Shown here in pieces: positions 8,116 to 15,772 of a DNA stretch of 43,002 nucleotides. The position numbers were made by a program, and so were the translations under genes. Each line of letters begins with the position of its first letter. Positions within the stretch are counted from its first letter, which is position 1. The notes below the pieces were generated by a model. The model made no database searches. It was not told the DNA's origin and was given only the letters and a program-made list of their open reading frames with translations. The stretch is from the NCBI GenBank assembly GCA_017541305.1, contig JAFXZJ010000042.1:1-43002 (forward strand), written 5' to 3'. This stretch comes from Clostridia bacterium. Lineage in GTDB: Bacteria > Bacillota > Clostridia > Christensenellales > CAG-138.

Positions 8116-11100
8116 TCAGACCACCTTGACGCCTATGGTGACGTTTTCGCCGTTGATATCCCATTCCTTGGAGCAGGCGCCCTCGGGAGCGGGACCGAAA
8201 TGCAGCTCGTCGGCAAGCGTATCGCCGGTGATGGAAACGCAGTTCTTGACGGCGATCTCTTCGATATTCGCGTTGCCGCTTATGAATATCGAGATATGGT
8301 CGGTCACGCGGAAATCGGCCTCCTTGCGCATGGTCTGCACCTTGGAGACCAGCTCGCGCACGTAGCCCTCCTCGATCAGCTCGGGGGTGAGGGTGGTTTC
8401 GAGCACCACGGTGAGATCGCGCTCGGAAACGGAGGAGAAGCCCTCGCGCTTGACCGTATCGACGAGCACGTTGTCGGGGCCGAGCGCTATCTTCACGCCC
8501 TCGAGCTCGAACTCAAAGGGCAGGCCCTTGGCGTGCGCGGCGACGCACAGATTGCCCACGCCCTCGGTATTCTGCAGGTAGTTGTTTATCTTGGGAAGCA
8601 GCTTGCCATAGCGCGGCCCGAGCAGCTTGAGCTGGGGCTTTACGCGATAGGCGATGAAGGCGGACGCATCGGAAACGTATTCGACCTTCTTGACGTTTAG
8701 CTCGCCCTCGATTATCTCGTCATACATATCGGGCAGCTTCTCGGCGCCCTGCACGAAGAGCCTGGAAAGGGGCTGACGGTTTTTGATATTGGACTGCGCC
8801 CTTGCCGCGCGGCCGAGCACGACTACGCGGTAAGCCTCGCCCATGTCGGCTTCGAGCTCGGGATCTATGAAGCTTTCGTCGCACACGGGGTAATCGCAAA
8901 GATGCACGCTTTCGGGAGCGTTCTTATCGCAGGTGCGCACTATGTTCTGATACATCTGCTCCGCCATGAAGGGGGTGAAGGGCGCGGTGAGGCGCGTCAT
9001 GGTCTCGAGCACGGTGTAAAGCGTCATATAGGCGGCCTCCTTATCGGCGGTCATCTCGCTGCCCCAGTAGCGCTCACGCCCGCGGCGCACGTACCAGTTG
9101 GAAAGATCGTCGACAAAGGCGTTCAGCTCGCGCCCGGCCTCGGTGATATGCAGGCTTTCGAGCAGCTCGTCCTCCTTTTTGACAAGGGTGTTGAGCTTGG
9201 AGAGTATCCACTTATCCATAACGGAAAGGTTCTCGCGCCTTAGCTCGTGCTTGGTGGGATCGAACCCGTCGATATCGGCATAGAGGATATAGAACGCATA
9301 GGTGTTCCACAGAGTGCCCATGTATTTGCGCTGGGTCTCGGAAACGGCCTCGCCGGAGAAGCGGCTGGGCAGCCAGGGGCTGGAGGCGGTGTAGAAATAC
9401 CACCTTACGGCGTCGGCGCCCTGCTTGGTGAGCACGTCCGCGGGAGCGACGACGTTGCCGATATGCTTTGACATCTTTTTGCCGTCCTTATCGCAGACAA
9501 GGCCGAGCACTATGCAGTTTTTGAACGCGGGCTCGTCGAAGAGGCAGGCCGCGACGGCGTTCAGGGTGTAGAACCAGCCGCGGGTCTGATCGACGGCTTC
9601 GCTGATGTAATCGGCGGGATAGCGGCGCTCGAACTCCTCTTTGTTTTCAAAGGGATAATGCCACTGGGCGAAGGGCATGGAGCCGGAATCGAACCAGCAG
9701 TCGATAACGACGGGCTCGCGCTTCATAACGCCGCCGCAGTGCGGGCATTTCATGGTCAAGGGATCGAGCATGGGCTTGTGCAGCTCGATATCGGGAGCGG
9801 CATCGGGGAAGCATTTCAAAAGCTCCTCGCGGGAACCTATCGTGTGGTGATGGCCGCAGTCCCCGCACACCCACACGGGCAGGGGCGTGCCCCAATAGCG
9901 CTCGCGGGTGACGGCCCAGTCGATCACGTTTTCGAGGAAGTTGCCCATGCGCCCCTCGCCTATGGATTCGGGTATCCAGTTGATGCGCTTGTTGAAATCC
10001 AGCAGCTTATCGCGCAGCTTGGTCATCTCGATGAACCAGCCGCCGCGCGCGAAATAGATGAGCGGAGTGTCGCAGCGCCAGCAGAAGGGATAGCTGTGCT
10101 CATAGGGAAGCTCTTTAAAGAGCCTGCCGCGCTCCTTAAGATCGGCTATTATGAGCTTGTCGGCCTTCTTGACGTTCACGCCGTCCCAGGGGGTGCCGCC
10201 GGCCAGCTCGCCCTTGGCGTTAACGTTCTGCACGAAGGGCAGCTCCCATGTCTTGCCGACCCTGCCGTCGTCAACGCCGAACGCGGGCGCGATATGCACC
10301 ACGCCGGTGCCGTCGGTGAGCGTGACGTAACCGTCGGACACGACGCGCCAGCCCTTCTTGCTGCCGTGATTCACGGGGAAGTCGAACAGGGGCTCGTATT
10401 CGAGGCCCACCAGATCGGCGCCCTTGTATCTTTCGACGACGTTCCAGCCCTCGCCGAGCACGCTTTCAACCAGCGCTTCGGCCATTATATAGCGCTTGCC
10501 GTCCTTTTCGACCTTGACGTAATCCTCGTCGGCGTTGACGCAGAGCGCGACGTTGGAGGGCAGAGTCCAGGGGGTGGTCGTCCAGGCGATGAGCTCCGTG
10601 CCGTCATCCATGCCCTTTACGGGGAAGGTGATGAATATGGAGACCTCCTTGACGTCCTTATAGCCCTGAGCCACCTCGTGAGAGGAGAGAGCGGTGCCGC
10701 AGCGGGGGCAGTAGGGCACTATCTTGTGGCCCTTATAGAGCAGGCCCTTTTCGTCGATGGTCTTTAAGGCCCACCATACGGATTCGATATAGTCGTCCGT
10801 ATAGGTGACGTAGGGGTTTTCCATATCGGCCCAATAGCCGACGGAATCGGACATCTGCTCCCATTCGCCCTTGTACTTCCAGACGGATTCCTTGCACTTT
10901 GCGATAAAGGGCTCGACGCCGTACTGCTCGATCTGCTCCTTGCCGTCAAGGCCCAGGAGCTTTTCGACCTCGAGCTCGACGGGCAGACCGTGGGTATCCC
11001 AGCCGGCCTTTCTGAGCACGTCATAGCCCTTCATGGTGCGGTAGCGGGGTATGATATCCTTCATCGAGCGGGTCAGCACGTGGCCTATGTGGGGCTTGCC

Positions 11101-11253
11101 GTTGGCCGTGGGCGGGCCGTCATAGAAAGTATACGCGGGCGCGCCGCGGCGAAGCTCAACGGATTTTTCGAATATCCGGTTTTCCTTCCAGAATTCCAGC
11201 ACCTCGCGCTCGCGCGGGACGAAATCCATGGAGGCGGAGACTTTCTTGTACAT
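8116..11253 (-). CDS. ileS: Isoleucine--tRNA ligase
   Basis: The 1045-residue class I synthetase charges tRNA-Ile. HIGH is at residues 55-58 in NGKPHIGHVL, and KMSKH is near residue 590. The large CP1 editing domain lies between them, including WTTTPWTLPSN. Cys-rich zinc-knuckle pairs occur at PYCPRCG, VCGDCGHH and KCPHCGG, and the anticodon-binding domain is C-terminal. The length and WND-free, long C-terminal form look like the IleS2 (eukaryote-like) class rather than the about 930-residue IleS1 class; this is inference. ATG at 11253 has AAAGGA 8 bases upstream; the open frame continues through the leader but that part is the T-box region. Expression is controlled by the T-box leader at 11429-11675. 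Confidence 0.97.
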   Translation of the reverse strand: MYKKVSASMDFVPREREVLEFWKENRIFEKSVELRRGAPAYTFYDGPPTANGKPHIGHVLTRSMKDIIPRYRTMKGYDVLRKAGWDTHGLPVELEVEKLLGLDGKEQIEQYGVEPFIAKCKESVWKYKGEWEQMSDSVGYWADMENPYVTYTDDYIESVWWALKTIDEKGLLYKGHKIVPYCPRCGTALSSHEVAQGYKDVKEVSIFITFPVKGMDDGTELIAWTTTPWTLPSNVALCVNADEDYVKVEKDGKRYIMAEALVESVLGEGWNVVERYKGADLVGLEYEPLFDFPVNHGSKKGWRVVSDGYVTLTDGTGVVHIAPAFGVDDGRVGKTWELPFVQNVNAKGELAGGTPWDGVNVKKADKLIIADLKERGRLFKELPYEHSYPFCWRCDTPLIYFARGGWFIEMTKLRDKLLDFNKRINWIPESIGEGRMGNFLENVIDWAVTRERYWGTPLPVWVCGDCGHHHTIGSREELLKCFPDAAPDIELHKPMLDPLTMKCPHCGGVMKREPVVIDCWFDSGSMPFAQWHYPFENKEEFERRYPADYISEAVDQTRGWFYTLNAVAACLFDEPAFKNCIVLGLVCDKDGKKMSKHIGNVVAPADVLTKQGADAVRWYFYTASSPWLPSRFSGEAVSETQRKYMGTLWNTYAFYILYADIDGFDPTKHELRRENLSVMDKWILSKLNTLVKKEDELLESLHITEAGRELNAFVDDLSNWYVRRGRERYWGSEMTADKEAAYMTLYTVLETMTRLTAPFTPFMAEQMYQNIVRTCDKNAPESVHLCDYPVCDESFIDPELEADMGEAYRVVVLGRAARAQSNIKNRQPLSRLFVQGAEKLPDMYDEIIEGELNVKKVEYVSDASAFIAYRVKPQLKLLGPRYGKLLPKINNYLQNTEGVGNLCVAAHAKGLPFEFELEGVKIALGPDNVLVDTVKREGFSSVSERDLTVVLETTLTPELIEEGYVRELVSKVQTMRKEADFRVTDHISIFISGNANIEEIAVKNCVSITGDTLADELHFGPAPEGACSKEWDINGENVTIGVKVV

Positions 11254-11345
11254 ATGATTATTCCTTTCGGTATAATGATCGTTTAATATTGCGCCGCGAT
11301 CGCGCATATCGACCGAGCTTTGGCAGATGCGCCCCCTCGTCATCC

Positions 11346-11418
11346 ATGCGCCGCAAGGCGCATATCGGATCGGCGCAAGCCGATATATCGAGCCGCAGGC
11401 ATATCGAATGCGAAGCAT
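11346..11418. repeat. Array of four short hairpins in the ileS leader
   Basis: Four small hairpins follow each other. ATGCGCC/GGCGCAT with a GCAA loop is at 11346-11363, ATCGGC/GCCGAT with a GCAA loop at 11369-11384, GCC/GGC with a GCA loop at 11392-11400, and ATGC/GCAT with a GAA loop at 11408-11418. They are joined by ATATCG spacers. The array lies between the T-box terminator and the ileS start codon, so it is transcribed only on read-through. It is distinct from the T-box fold. Confidence 0.6.
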
Positions 11419-11428
11419 ATCTCGACCT

Positions 11429-11675
11429 AAAAAGCGCCCGCGGGGAAATTCCCGGGACGCCTTATAAACGCGGTACCACCCGAGTTCGCAGGAGAAAAGC
11501 CCCTGCGCGCTCACGAGCCCTTTAACGGAGGCCGGCCGCGGAAGGGTACCTGAAGCTTTCTCCCCATCCGTGCTCGCAGGCGATATGCCGCGCCGCCGTG
11601 CCGCCGCGCTTCCACCATCCGCAGCTCGCTTTACGCCGTGCCAACGCTCACCTGTCCTGTTCAAAGCATTTACGA
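11429..11675 (-). promoter_or_regulatory. T-box riboswitch leader of ileS
   Basis: On the minus strand the T-box core GGGTGGTACCGCG is present at 11469-11481, the sequence that pairs with the free CCA end of uncharged tRNA. Upstream are a stem I-like region with GGATGGTGGAAG and a candidate isoleucine specifier codon ATC at 11582-11584 (in CATATCG). Downstream a GC-rich terminator stem (about 11433-11462) is followed by TTTTT. Known mechanism: uncharged tRNA-Ile stabilises the antiterminator and lets RNA polymerase continue into ileS. The specifier assignment is inference from position and needs a covariance fold. Confidence 0.92.
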
Positions 11676-11681
11676 ATAAGT

Positions 11682-11710
11682 ATTATAACACTTAAAGTGA
11701 AAGCTGTAAA
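11682..11710 (-). promoter_or_regulatory. Promoter of the ileS T-box transcript
   Basis: On the minus strand TTTACA (11705-11710), a 17-base spacer and TATAAT (11682-11687). It starts only 11 bases after the CotH-like gene stop, and no terminator separates the two, so read-through from that gene would enter the T-box leader. Confidence 0.85.
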
Positions 11711-11721
11711 GCCCGAATTTT

Positions 11722-14031
11722 TTATTTCGTCCTGCCGAAATAATTCATCATTTCGGAATCCGAAAGCCCGAAATAGCTCTTGATGCCGATGAGCACGTTG
11801 GTATCGCGCTTGCCGTCCCTTACAAAATCCCTGAGGCGCTCGACGGCGCTGTTCCAGGAATTTACGGAGAAGCCGTAGGCGGCGCGGTCCTGCTCGATCT
11901 CGGGCTGCATAAGGGTCACGAACTCATCTATCTTTTTTAGTATCGTCTGCTCGTTGAGCACCGATTTCATAAGGCTCGCGTAGCGCTTTAAAAACTTATC
12001 CTTGAATTCGGGGTTCTTGAGCAGGGCGACTATTATCGCGTGGTTGCCGTCGTTTCGGGCGGTCTTGGCAAGGGATTCGGTGGAGTTGTTGAACATTGCC
12101 CAGTCAAGATCGAAGAAGCACCAATGCCACCTGCCGTCGTCCTCGGTGGAGGAATAGAAGCGGCCGTTGGCAAGGTCGGTATCGGCGAAATACGAGCGGC
12201 AGATGTACCAATCCATAAGGCTCGCGGCGTCCACGCGGCGCATCACGTAATCGTAATCCTCCTTGTTGCGCAGATCGTGCGTCTTGCAGTATTCCACCGT
12301 TTCGGCAAAGGTCTTGAGCGAGCCCTTGACGAGCGAGAAGCCGTAATCCTTTGTGAGGTTGATGGAATCGGAGGATACGCCCAGGCGGTTCGCGCAGAAA
12401 TCGGCGTCGATCCTTTCGCGCAGCCAGTAGATGCCCCAGTATTTGCCGTTGAGATAGAGTATCACGGGGCGGTAGGCCTGCACGGAAAGCTCGGTCACGC
12501 CGTCGACGATCGAGGTGCACAGCTCGTCGCGGAAGCCGCAGAACTGGTAATCCTCGCTGCCGCCCTTTAAGAGCAGGGAGTTATAGACGTCGAAATCACG
12601 GTTCTCGAACACCTTGTAATTGAGCTTGCTCACGCCGTAATCGGCGCGGAAGCGGAGCTGGAAATTCTGCTTGGCGCCCTTTTTGCTGTCGTTGCCATGC
12701 AGCTTGAAGCCGCAGGGTATTTCGAATTTCACCTCGCCCTCCTCAAAGAGGGTGGCATAGCATTCATGCTCGTATTCGGGATCCACGTGATTCAGCACGC
12801 CCTTGTCGCCGTCCAGATATGACTGCTTTATGGCGATATTCAGTATGGGGAAGGCGTGATCGAGACCCGCGGTATAGAAATAAGAGGCGATGGGGCTTTG
12901 ACGGCCGTCCTTGACGCAGAAGGTGCGCACGGAGGCGATCTTGCTTACGCTTATGGGCTCGGAATAAACGCGCGAATTCTCGGTGGGCGCGGTGCCGTCA
13001 AGGGTGTAATAGACGGTGCCCTCGCCCGAAAGGGTAAGCCGGAAGGGCTCGGCATAGGCGCCTGTGGGCACGCTTGCGGCGGGCGCGAGCAGGCTGGTGT
13101 CAAAGCCCGGGGCGTTCTCGGCGCCGGGAGTCACGTTGCTCATATAGACGAGCTTGTCGCCGCTGCGGCCATAGCTTTCGTCGCGCGCAAGATCGCCGGG
13201 CACCGTCACGCAGTCGATTATGCCCTCGTCGCTGCTGAGATAGATCGTTTCGCCGGAGGAGCCTATCTTGAACGAGGCGTGATCCTCGCCCTCAAGGCCC
13301 GAGCAGTACACGACGAAGAATCCGCCGGGCTCGAGCGTCCTGTTGGGGAAGCGGTAGCGGTCAAGCTCGCTCCTCTTGTCCGAAAGGCGGTATTTGGAAA
13401 GATCCACAGGGGAATCGGACGCGTTCTTGATCTCGACGAAATCATAGAAATTTCCGTCGACGGGCGCGTACTTGCTGTTGGAGGAGACCACCTCGTTGAT
13501 CCTCAGCTCGGGCGCTTTGAGGCCGGCGAGATACTCGCGGTATCCCTCCTCGTCGTTCGCGTAGCCGGGGGTGGGATGGGGCAAAACGCCCTCGTGACCG
13601 AACGAATTCGTGCCTATCGTTTCGTCGAAGGAAAGCTGATCGACCGCCTTGTCGCGGTAAAAGAGCGTCACGCTGTCGCCCTCCTTCGCGAGGCGAAACG
13701 GGGACTTGTCGGTTAGGCGTATCACGATATAGCCCTTCGCGGGGATCGTCCTGTCGTCAAGAAGGAGCGTCTTATCCCCCTTCTTCAGATAATACGAATT
13801 GAGGCGCGCTTCGCTTTCGCCGTCGTTGTATAGCTCGATCCAGTCGTCCATGCAGCTCATGACGAAAGCGGCGTTATCCGCCTGGAGCTCGCTTATCGTG
13901 ATCTTCTTCTCGCTCTCGATCTCGATGGGATCGCCGTTGGGTATCACAACGGGCTCCCCGCCCTCGCTGCCGCAAGCGGCAAGCCCGAAGACGGTGATCA
14001 ATGCGAGCAAAAATGCCAATGTCCTTTTCAT
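11722..14031 (-). CDS. Lipoprotein with lamin-tail, chitobiase-type and CotH domains
   Basis: The 769-residue protein has a lipoprotein signal ending GLAAC (Cys20). Two lamin-tail (LTD) beta-sandwich domains follow at about 44-157 and 175-305, each with the W/F-I/V-E-L/I-x-N core and a final PTPGYAN or VTPGAENAPG motif. Next is a chitobiase C-terminal-type Ig domain (about 318-388: YYTLDGTAPT). The CotH kinase-like domain (about 395-700) contains GFKLHGNDSKKGAKQNFQLRF, YWGIYWLRERID and CFFDLDWAMFN. CotH kinases phosphorylate spore-coat proteins; secreted relatives with LTD modules occur widely, with substrates mostly unknown. ATG at 14031 has AAGGGG 6-7 bases upstream. It has its own promoter at 14083-14111 and no visible terminator before ileS. 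Confidence 0.88.
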   Translation of the reverse strand: MKRTLAFLLALITVFGLAACGSEGGEPVVIPNGDPIEIESEKKITISELQADNAAFVMSCMDDWIELYNDGESEARLNSYYLKKGDKTLLLDDRTIPAKGYIVIRLTDKSPFRLAKEGDSVTLFYRDKAVDQLSFDETIGTNSFGHEGVLPHPTPGYANDEEGYREYLAGLKAPELRINEVVSSNSKYAPVDGNFYDFVEIKNASDSPVDLSKYRLSDKRSELDRYRFPNRTLEPGGFFVVYCSGLEGEDHASFKIGSSGETIYLSSDEGIIDCVTVPGDLARDESYGRSGDKLVYMSNVTPGAENAPGFDTSLLAPAASVPTGAYAEPFRLTLSGEGTVYYTLDGTAPTENSRVYSEPISVSKIASVRTFCVKDGRQSPIASYFYTAGLDHAFPILNIAIKQSYLDGDKGVLNHVDPEYEHECYATLFEEGEVKFEIPCGFKLHGNDSKKGAKQNFQLRFRADYGVSKLNYKVFENRDFDVYNSLLLKGGSEDYQFCGFRDELCTSIVDGVTELSVQAYRPVILYLNGKYWGIYWLRERIDADFCANRLGVSSDSINLTKDYGFSLVKGSLKTFAETVEYCKTHDLRNKEDYDYVMRRVDAASLMDWYICRSYFADTDLANGRFYSSTEDDGRWHWCFFDLDWAMFNNSTESLAKTARNDGNHAIIVALLKNPEFKDKFLKRYASLMKSVLNEQTILKKIDEFVTLMQPEIEQDRAAYGFSVNSWNSAVERLRDFVRDGKRDTNVLIGIKSYFGLSDSEMMNYFGRTK

Positions 14032-14082
14032 TCCGTACCCCTTGAATCCTCGGAAGCACATACTTCCGCTATTATATAAAGG

Positions 14083-14111
14083 ATTTTATCAAATCCTGCC
14101 GAAAAAGTCAA
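14083..14111 (-). promoter_or_regulatory. Promoter of the CotH-like lipoprotein gene
   Basis: On the minus strand TTGACT (14106-14111), 17 bases, TAAAAT (14083-14088). A 6-bp hairpin, CGGAAG/CTTCCG at 14051-14068, lies in the leader just before the ribosome binding site. Confidence 0.75.
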
Positions 14112-14125
14112 TCGGGAAGGCGCAT

Positions 14126-14154
14126 AAAAAGCTCCCGCCTTAAAATGCGGGAGC
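14126..14154 (-). terminator. Intrinsic terminator behind the small ORF
   Basis: On the minus strand GCTCCCGC pairs with GCGGGAGC (14131-14138 with 14147-14154) and is followed by TTTTT. It implies a minus-strand transcript coming from about 14.3 kb. Confidence 0.8.
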
Positions 14155-14170
14155 CGTGACTTCATGCTTA

Positions 14171-14308
14171 TCAGTCTTCATCCAAAAACCGGAGCAGATC
14201 ATCCGCGGGGTAGGTTTTGACCGTGCTGTACGTGAACCCGCCCCTGCACGCCACGCCGGAAGCAGGATCTAAGGTCATGAAGGCTTCCTCTTCCTTCGAT
14301 CCGGTCAT
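14171..14308 (-). CDS. Possible small protein of 45 (or 35) residues
   Basis: This minus-strand reading frame encodes MTGSKEEEAFMTLDPASG at its start and ends in YPADDLLRFLDED. An internal ATG at 14278 has GGAAGAGGAAG directly upstream and may be the true start, giving 35 residues. The frame ends 17 bases before a good intrinsic terminator on the same strand, which supports a real transcript. I do not recognise the family and see no signal peptide or membrane span. It could also be the remnant of a longer gene. The upstream promoter would overlap that of the divergent deacetylase gene, but no convincing -35/-10 pair was found. Confidence 0.4.
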   Translation of the reverse strand: MTGSKEEEAFMTLDPASGVACRGGFTYSTVKTYPADDLLRFLDED

Positions 14309-14343
14309 TCTCCGTTTTCCGCAAAATATATTGACCGCCGCCG

Positions 14344-14372
14344 TTGAAAAGAATCAAAAAATGTATTATATT
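14344..14372 (+). promoter_or_regulatory. Promoter of the polysaccharide deacetylase gene
   Basis: TTGAAA (14344-14349), 17 bases, TATATT (14367-14372). Confidence 0.7.
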
Positions 14373-14419
14373 GAAAGGTGGAACAAAGGATGCGCTATTC
14401 GCAGGAAAGGCTTTATGCT

Positions 14420-15331
14420 ATGAACAGCTTTGCATACAGAATAAAAAGGATCGCGGCGCTTACGCTGGCGCTGCTCACGCTTGCCGCACTCACGGCCTGC
14501 GGCGAAAAGCCCGACCCGGCCGACCCTTCGGCCTCGGTGATAGACGTTGCGGACGATCCCGCCTCCCCCGTCACCGCGGCGCCCACCGCCGTGCCCACTC
14601 CCACGCCGGAGCCTACCCCCGTGCCCACGGATACTCCCGAGCCCACGGCCACTCCCAGGCCCTCGCAGGCGGCGAACCCCTCTTATCAGGGGCGCACGAT
14701 CTATCTGACGTTCGACGACGGCCCCTATAAGTACACCGACCAGGTGCTGGACATACTCGATCAATACAATATCAAGGCCACCTTCTTTACCGTGGGCAAT
14801 TTCGTAAAGGCCTATCCCGAGCAGGCCAAGCACATAGTCGAGCGCGGGCACGTGCTGGGCTGCCATTCGCAGACGCACGAAATGGCAAACCTTTATCACG
14901 GCACCGACGGCTTCAAGAAGGAGCTGAACCAGTGGCGCGAAACGGTGAAGAGCGTGTTCGGCTATGACGCGGGCGCGTACGTGATGCGCTTCCCCGGCGG
15001 CACCACCAATTCCACCATAGGCGGGCGCAAGAACCGCGGGCCCTACGTTGAGGCGGCAAACTCACTGGGCTACAAGGCCTTCGACTGGAACGTGTGCCTG
15101 AACGACCGCTGGCTTGCCGGCAATAAGGACGGCCTGCCGCTTAACGAATACTTCTGGAAATCCTACCTCGATTCCCTCTCGATGTATAAAAACATAGAGC
15201 CGCTCGTATTCCTGATACACGATACCGAGCCCGAAAGCGTCAAGATACTGCCCCGCGTGATCGAGGACCTGATCGCCAAGGGATTCAAATTCGGCGTCTG
15301 CACCGATCTTGACGATAATTATCTGATGTAA
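14420..15331 (+). CDS. Polysaccharide deacetylase (NodB/CE4) lipoprotein
   Basis: The 303-residue product has a lipoprotein signal with Cys27 (LAALTAC), a Pro/Thr-rich linker (about 50-82, PTPEPTPVPTDTPEP-like) that would span the cell wall, and a NodB homology domain. Motif 1 is LTFDDGPY (Asp99, Asp100), motif 2 is HSQTHE (His149, His153) for metal binding, motif 3 is RFPGG, and DWN and LIHD follow as motifs 4 and 5. Family members remove acetyl groups from peptidoglycan GlcNAc/MurNAc or from xylan/chitin. I choose ATG at 14420 because AGGAAAGG lies 9 bases upstream; in-frame GTG 14378 and ATG 14390 lack spacing for a ribosome binding site. It is monocistronic, ending 49 bases before the tRNA promoter. 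Confidence 0.9.
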   Translation: MNSFAYRIKRIAALTLALLTLAALTACGEKPDPADPSASVIDVADDPASPVTAAPTAVPTPTPEPTPVPTDTPEPTATPRPSQAANPSYQGRTIYLTFDDGPYKYTDQVLDILDQYNIKATFFTVGNFVKAYPEQAKHIVERGHVLGCHSQTHEMANLYHGTDGFKKELNQWRETVKSVFGYDAGAYVMRFPGGTTNSTIGGRKNRGPYVEAANSLGYKAFDWNVCLNDRWLAGNKDGLPLNEYFWKSYLDSLSMYKNIEPLVFLIHDTEPESVKILPRVIEDLIAKGFKFGVCTDLDDNYLM

Positions 15332-15380
15332 AAGCAGGCTCCGCGCCGTCATAATATACAGTAAAAATCAAAAAAAGCTG

Positions 15381-15409
15381 TTGACAAAGCCGGTTCGGCG
15401 CGTTATAAT
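15381..15409 (+). promoter_or_regulatory. Consensus promoter of tRNA-Leu
   Basis: A perfect TTGACA (15381-15386), 17 bases, TATAAT (15404-15409). The predicted start is about 10 bases upstream of the mature tRNA 5' end. Confidence 0.9.
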
Positions 15410-15426
15410 ACCATTCGCAACAAAAA

Positions 15427-15509
15427 GCGGTCGTGGCGGAACAGGCAGACGCGTACGTTTGAGGGGCGTATGGGAGACCGTATGGGTTCAAGTCCCATCG
15501 ACCGCACCA
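15427..15509 (+). tRNA. tRNA-Leu (GAG anticodon)
   Basis: The acceptor stem GCGGTCG (15427-15433) pairs with CGACCGC (15499-15505), followed by an encoded ACCA. The anticodon stem TACGT/GCGTA frames the loop TTGAGGG with GAG at 15461-15463, reading CUC and CUU. The long variable arm typical of class II leucine tRNA is present, then the T arm ATGGG-TTCAAGT-CCCAT. Confidence 0.96.
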
Positions 15510-15547
15510 ACACAAAAGGGCATCCAACGGATGCCCTTTTGTGTTGG
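15507..15547 (+). terminator. 19-bp hairpin that begins inside the tRNA CCA end
   Basis: A perfect 19-bp stem (15507-15525 with 15529-15547) around an AAC loop. Its first three bases are the encoded CCA of the tRNA. The descending arm carries CCCTTTTGTGTT rather than a clean T-run. It may terminate transcription in either direction. Confidence 0.7.
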
Positions 15548-15555
15548 TATAATCT

Positions 15556-15719
15556 TATGGGACTTGAAGCCCGTGATGAAACGCTCCGGTGGAGCGTTTC
15601 ATAGGGCTGGGTTTTTCGTCGCAGGGCGAAAAGGCGGCGGAGTGAGCCGCCTTTGAGACCCGATGCGCGAAAAACAAGTCCCATCGACCCGGCATCCAAC
15701 GGATGCCCTTTTGTGTTGG
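15556..15719. repeat. Palindromic element bounded by inverted and direct copies of the tRNA-Leu 3' end
   Basis: ATGGGACTTGAA (15557-15568) is the reverse complement of the tRNA T-arm TTCAAGTCCCAT. CAAGTCCCATCGACC (15675-15689) is a direct copy of tRNA bases 15489-15503. It is followed at 15691-15719 by an exact copy of the right part of the tRNA terminator (15519-15547). Between the arms are a perfect 12-bp hairpin (ATGAAACGCTCC/GGAGCGTTTCAT, 15576-15602), a 9-bp hairpin (AAAGGCGGC/GCCGCCTTT, 15630-15654) and nested GTTTTTCG/CGAAAAAC arms (15611-15618, 15668-15675). No ORF is supported here. Confidence 0.75.
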
Positions 15720-15772
15720 CATCGTTTTGTTACGGGACCTGTTTGCGAAAACGAGTCCGGCGGCCCGACGGC

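Noticed and set aside
11346-11418. CRISPR array
   Set aside because: The units are short hairpins of different sequence and length with 6-base joins, not constant repeats with unique spacers.
11254-11664. N-terminal extension of ileS by 137 codons
   Set aside because: The extension lies in the T-box leader; ATG 11253 has a proper ribosome binding site and starts at the family N-terminus.
15556-15719. Prophage or genomic-island attachment site at tRNA-Leu
   Set aside because: The repeated tRNA end is only about 170 bases away, with no integrase or cargo genes between, and one copy is inverted.
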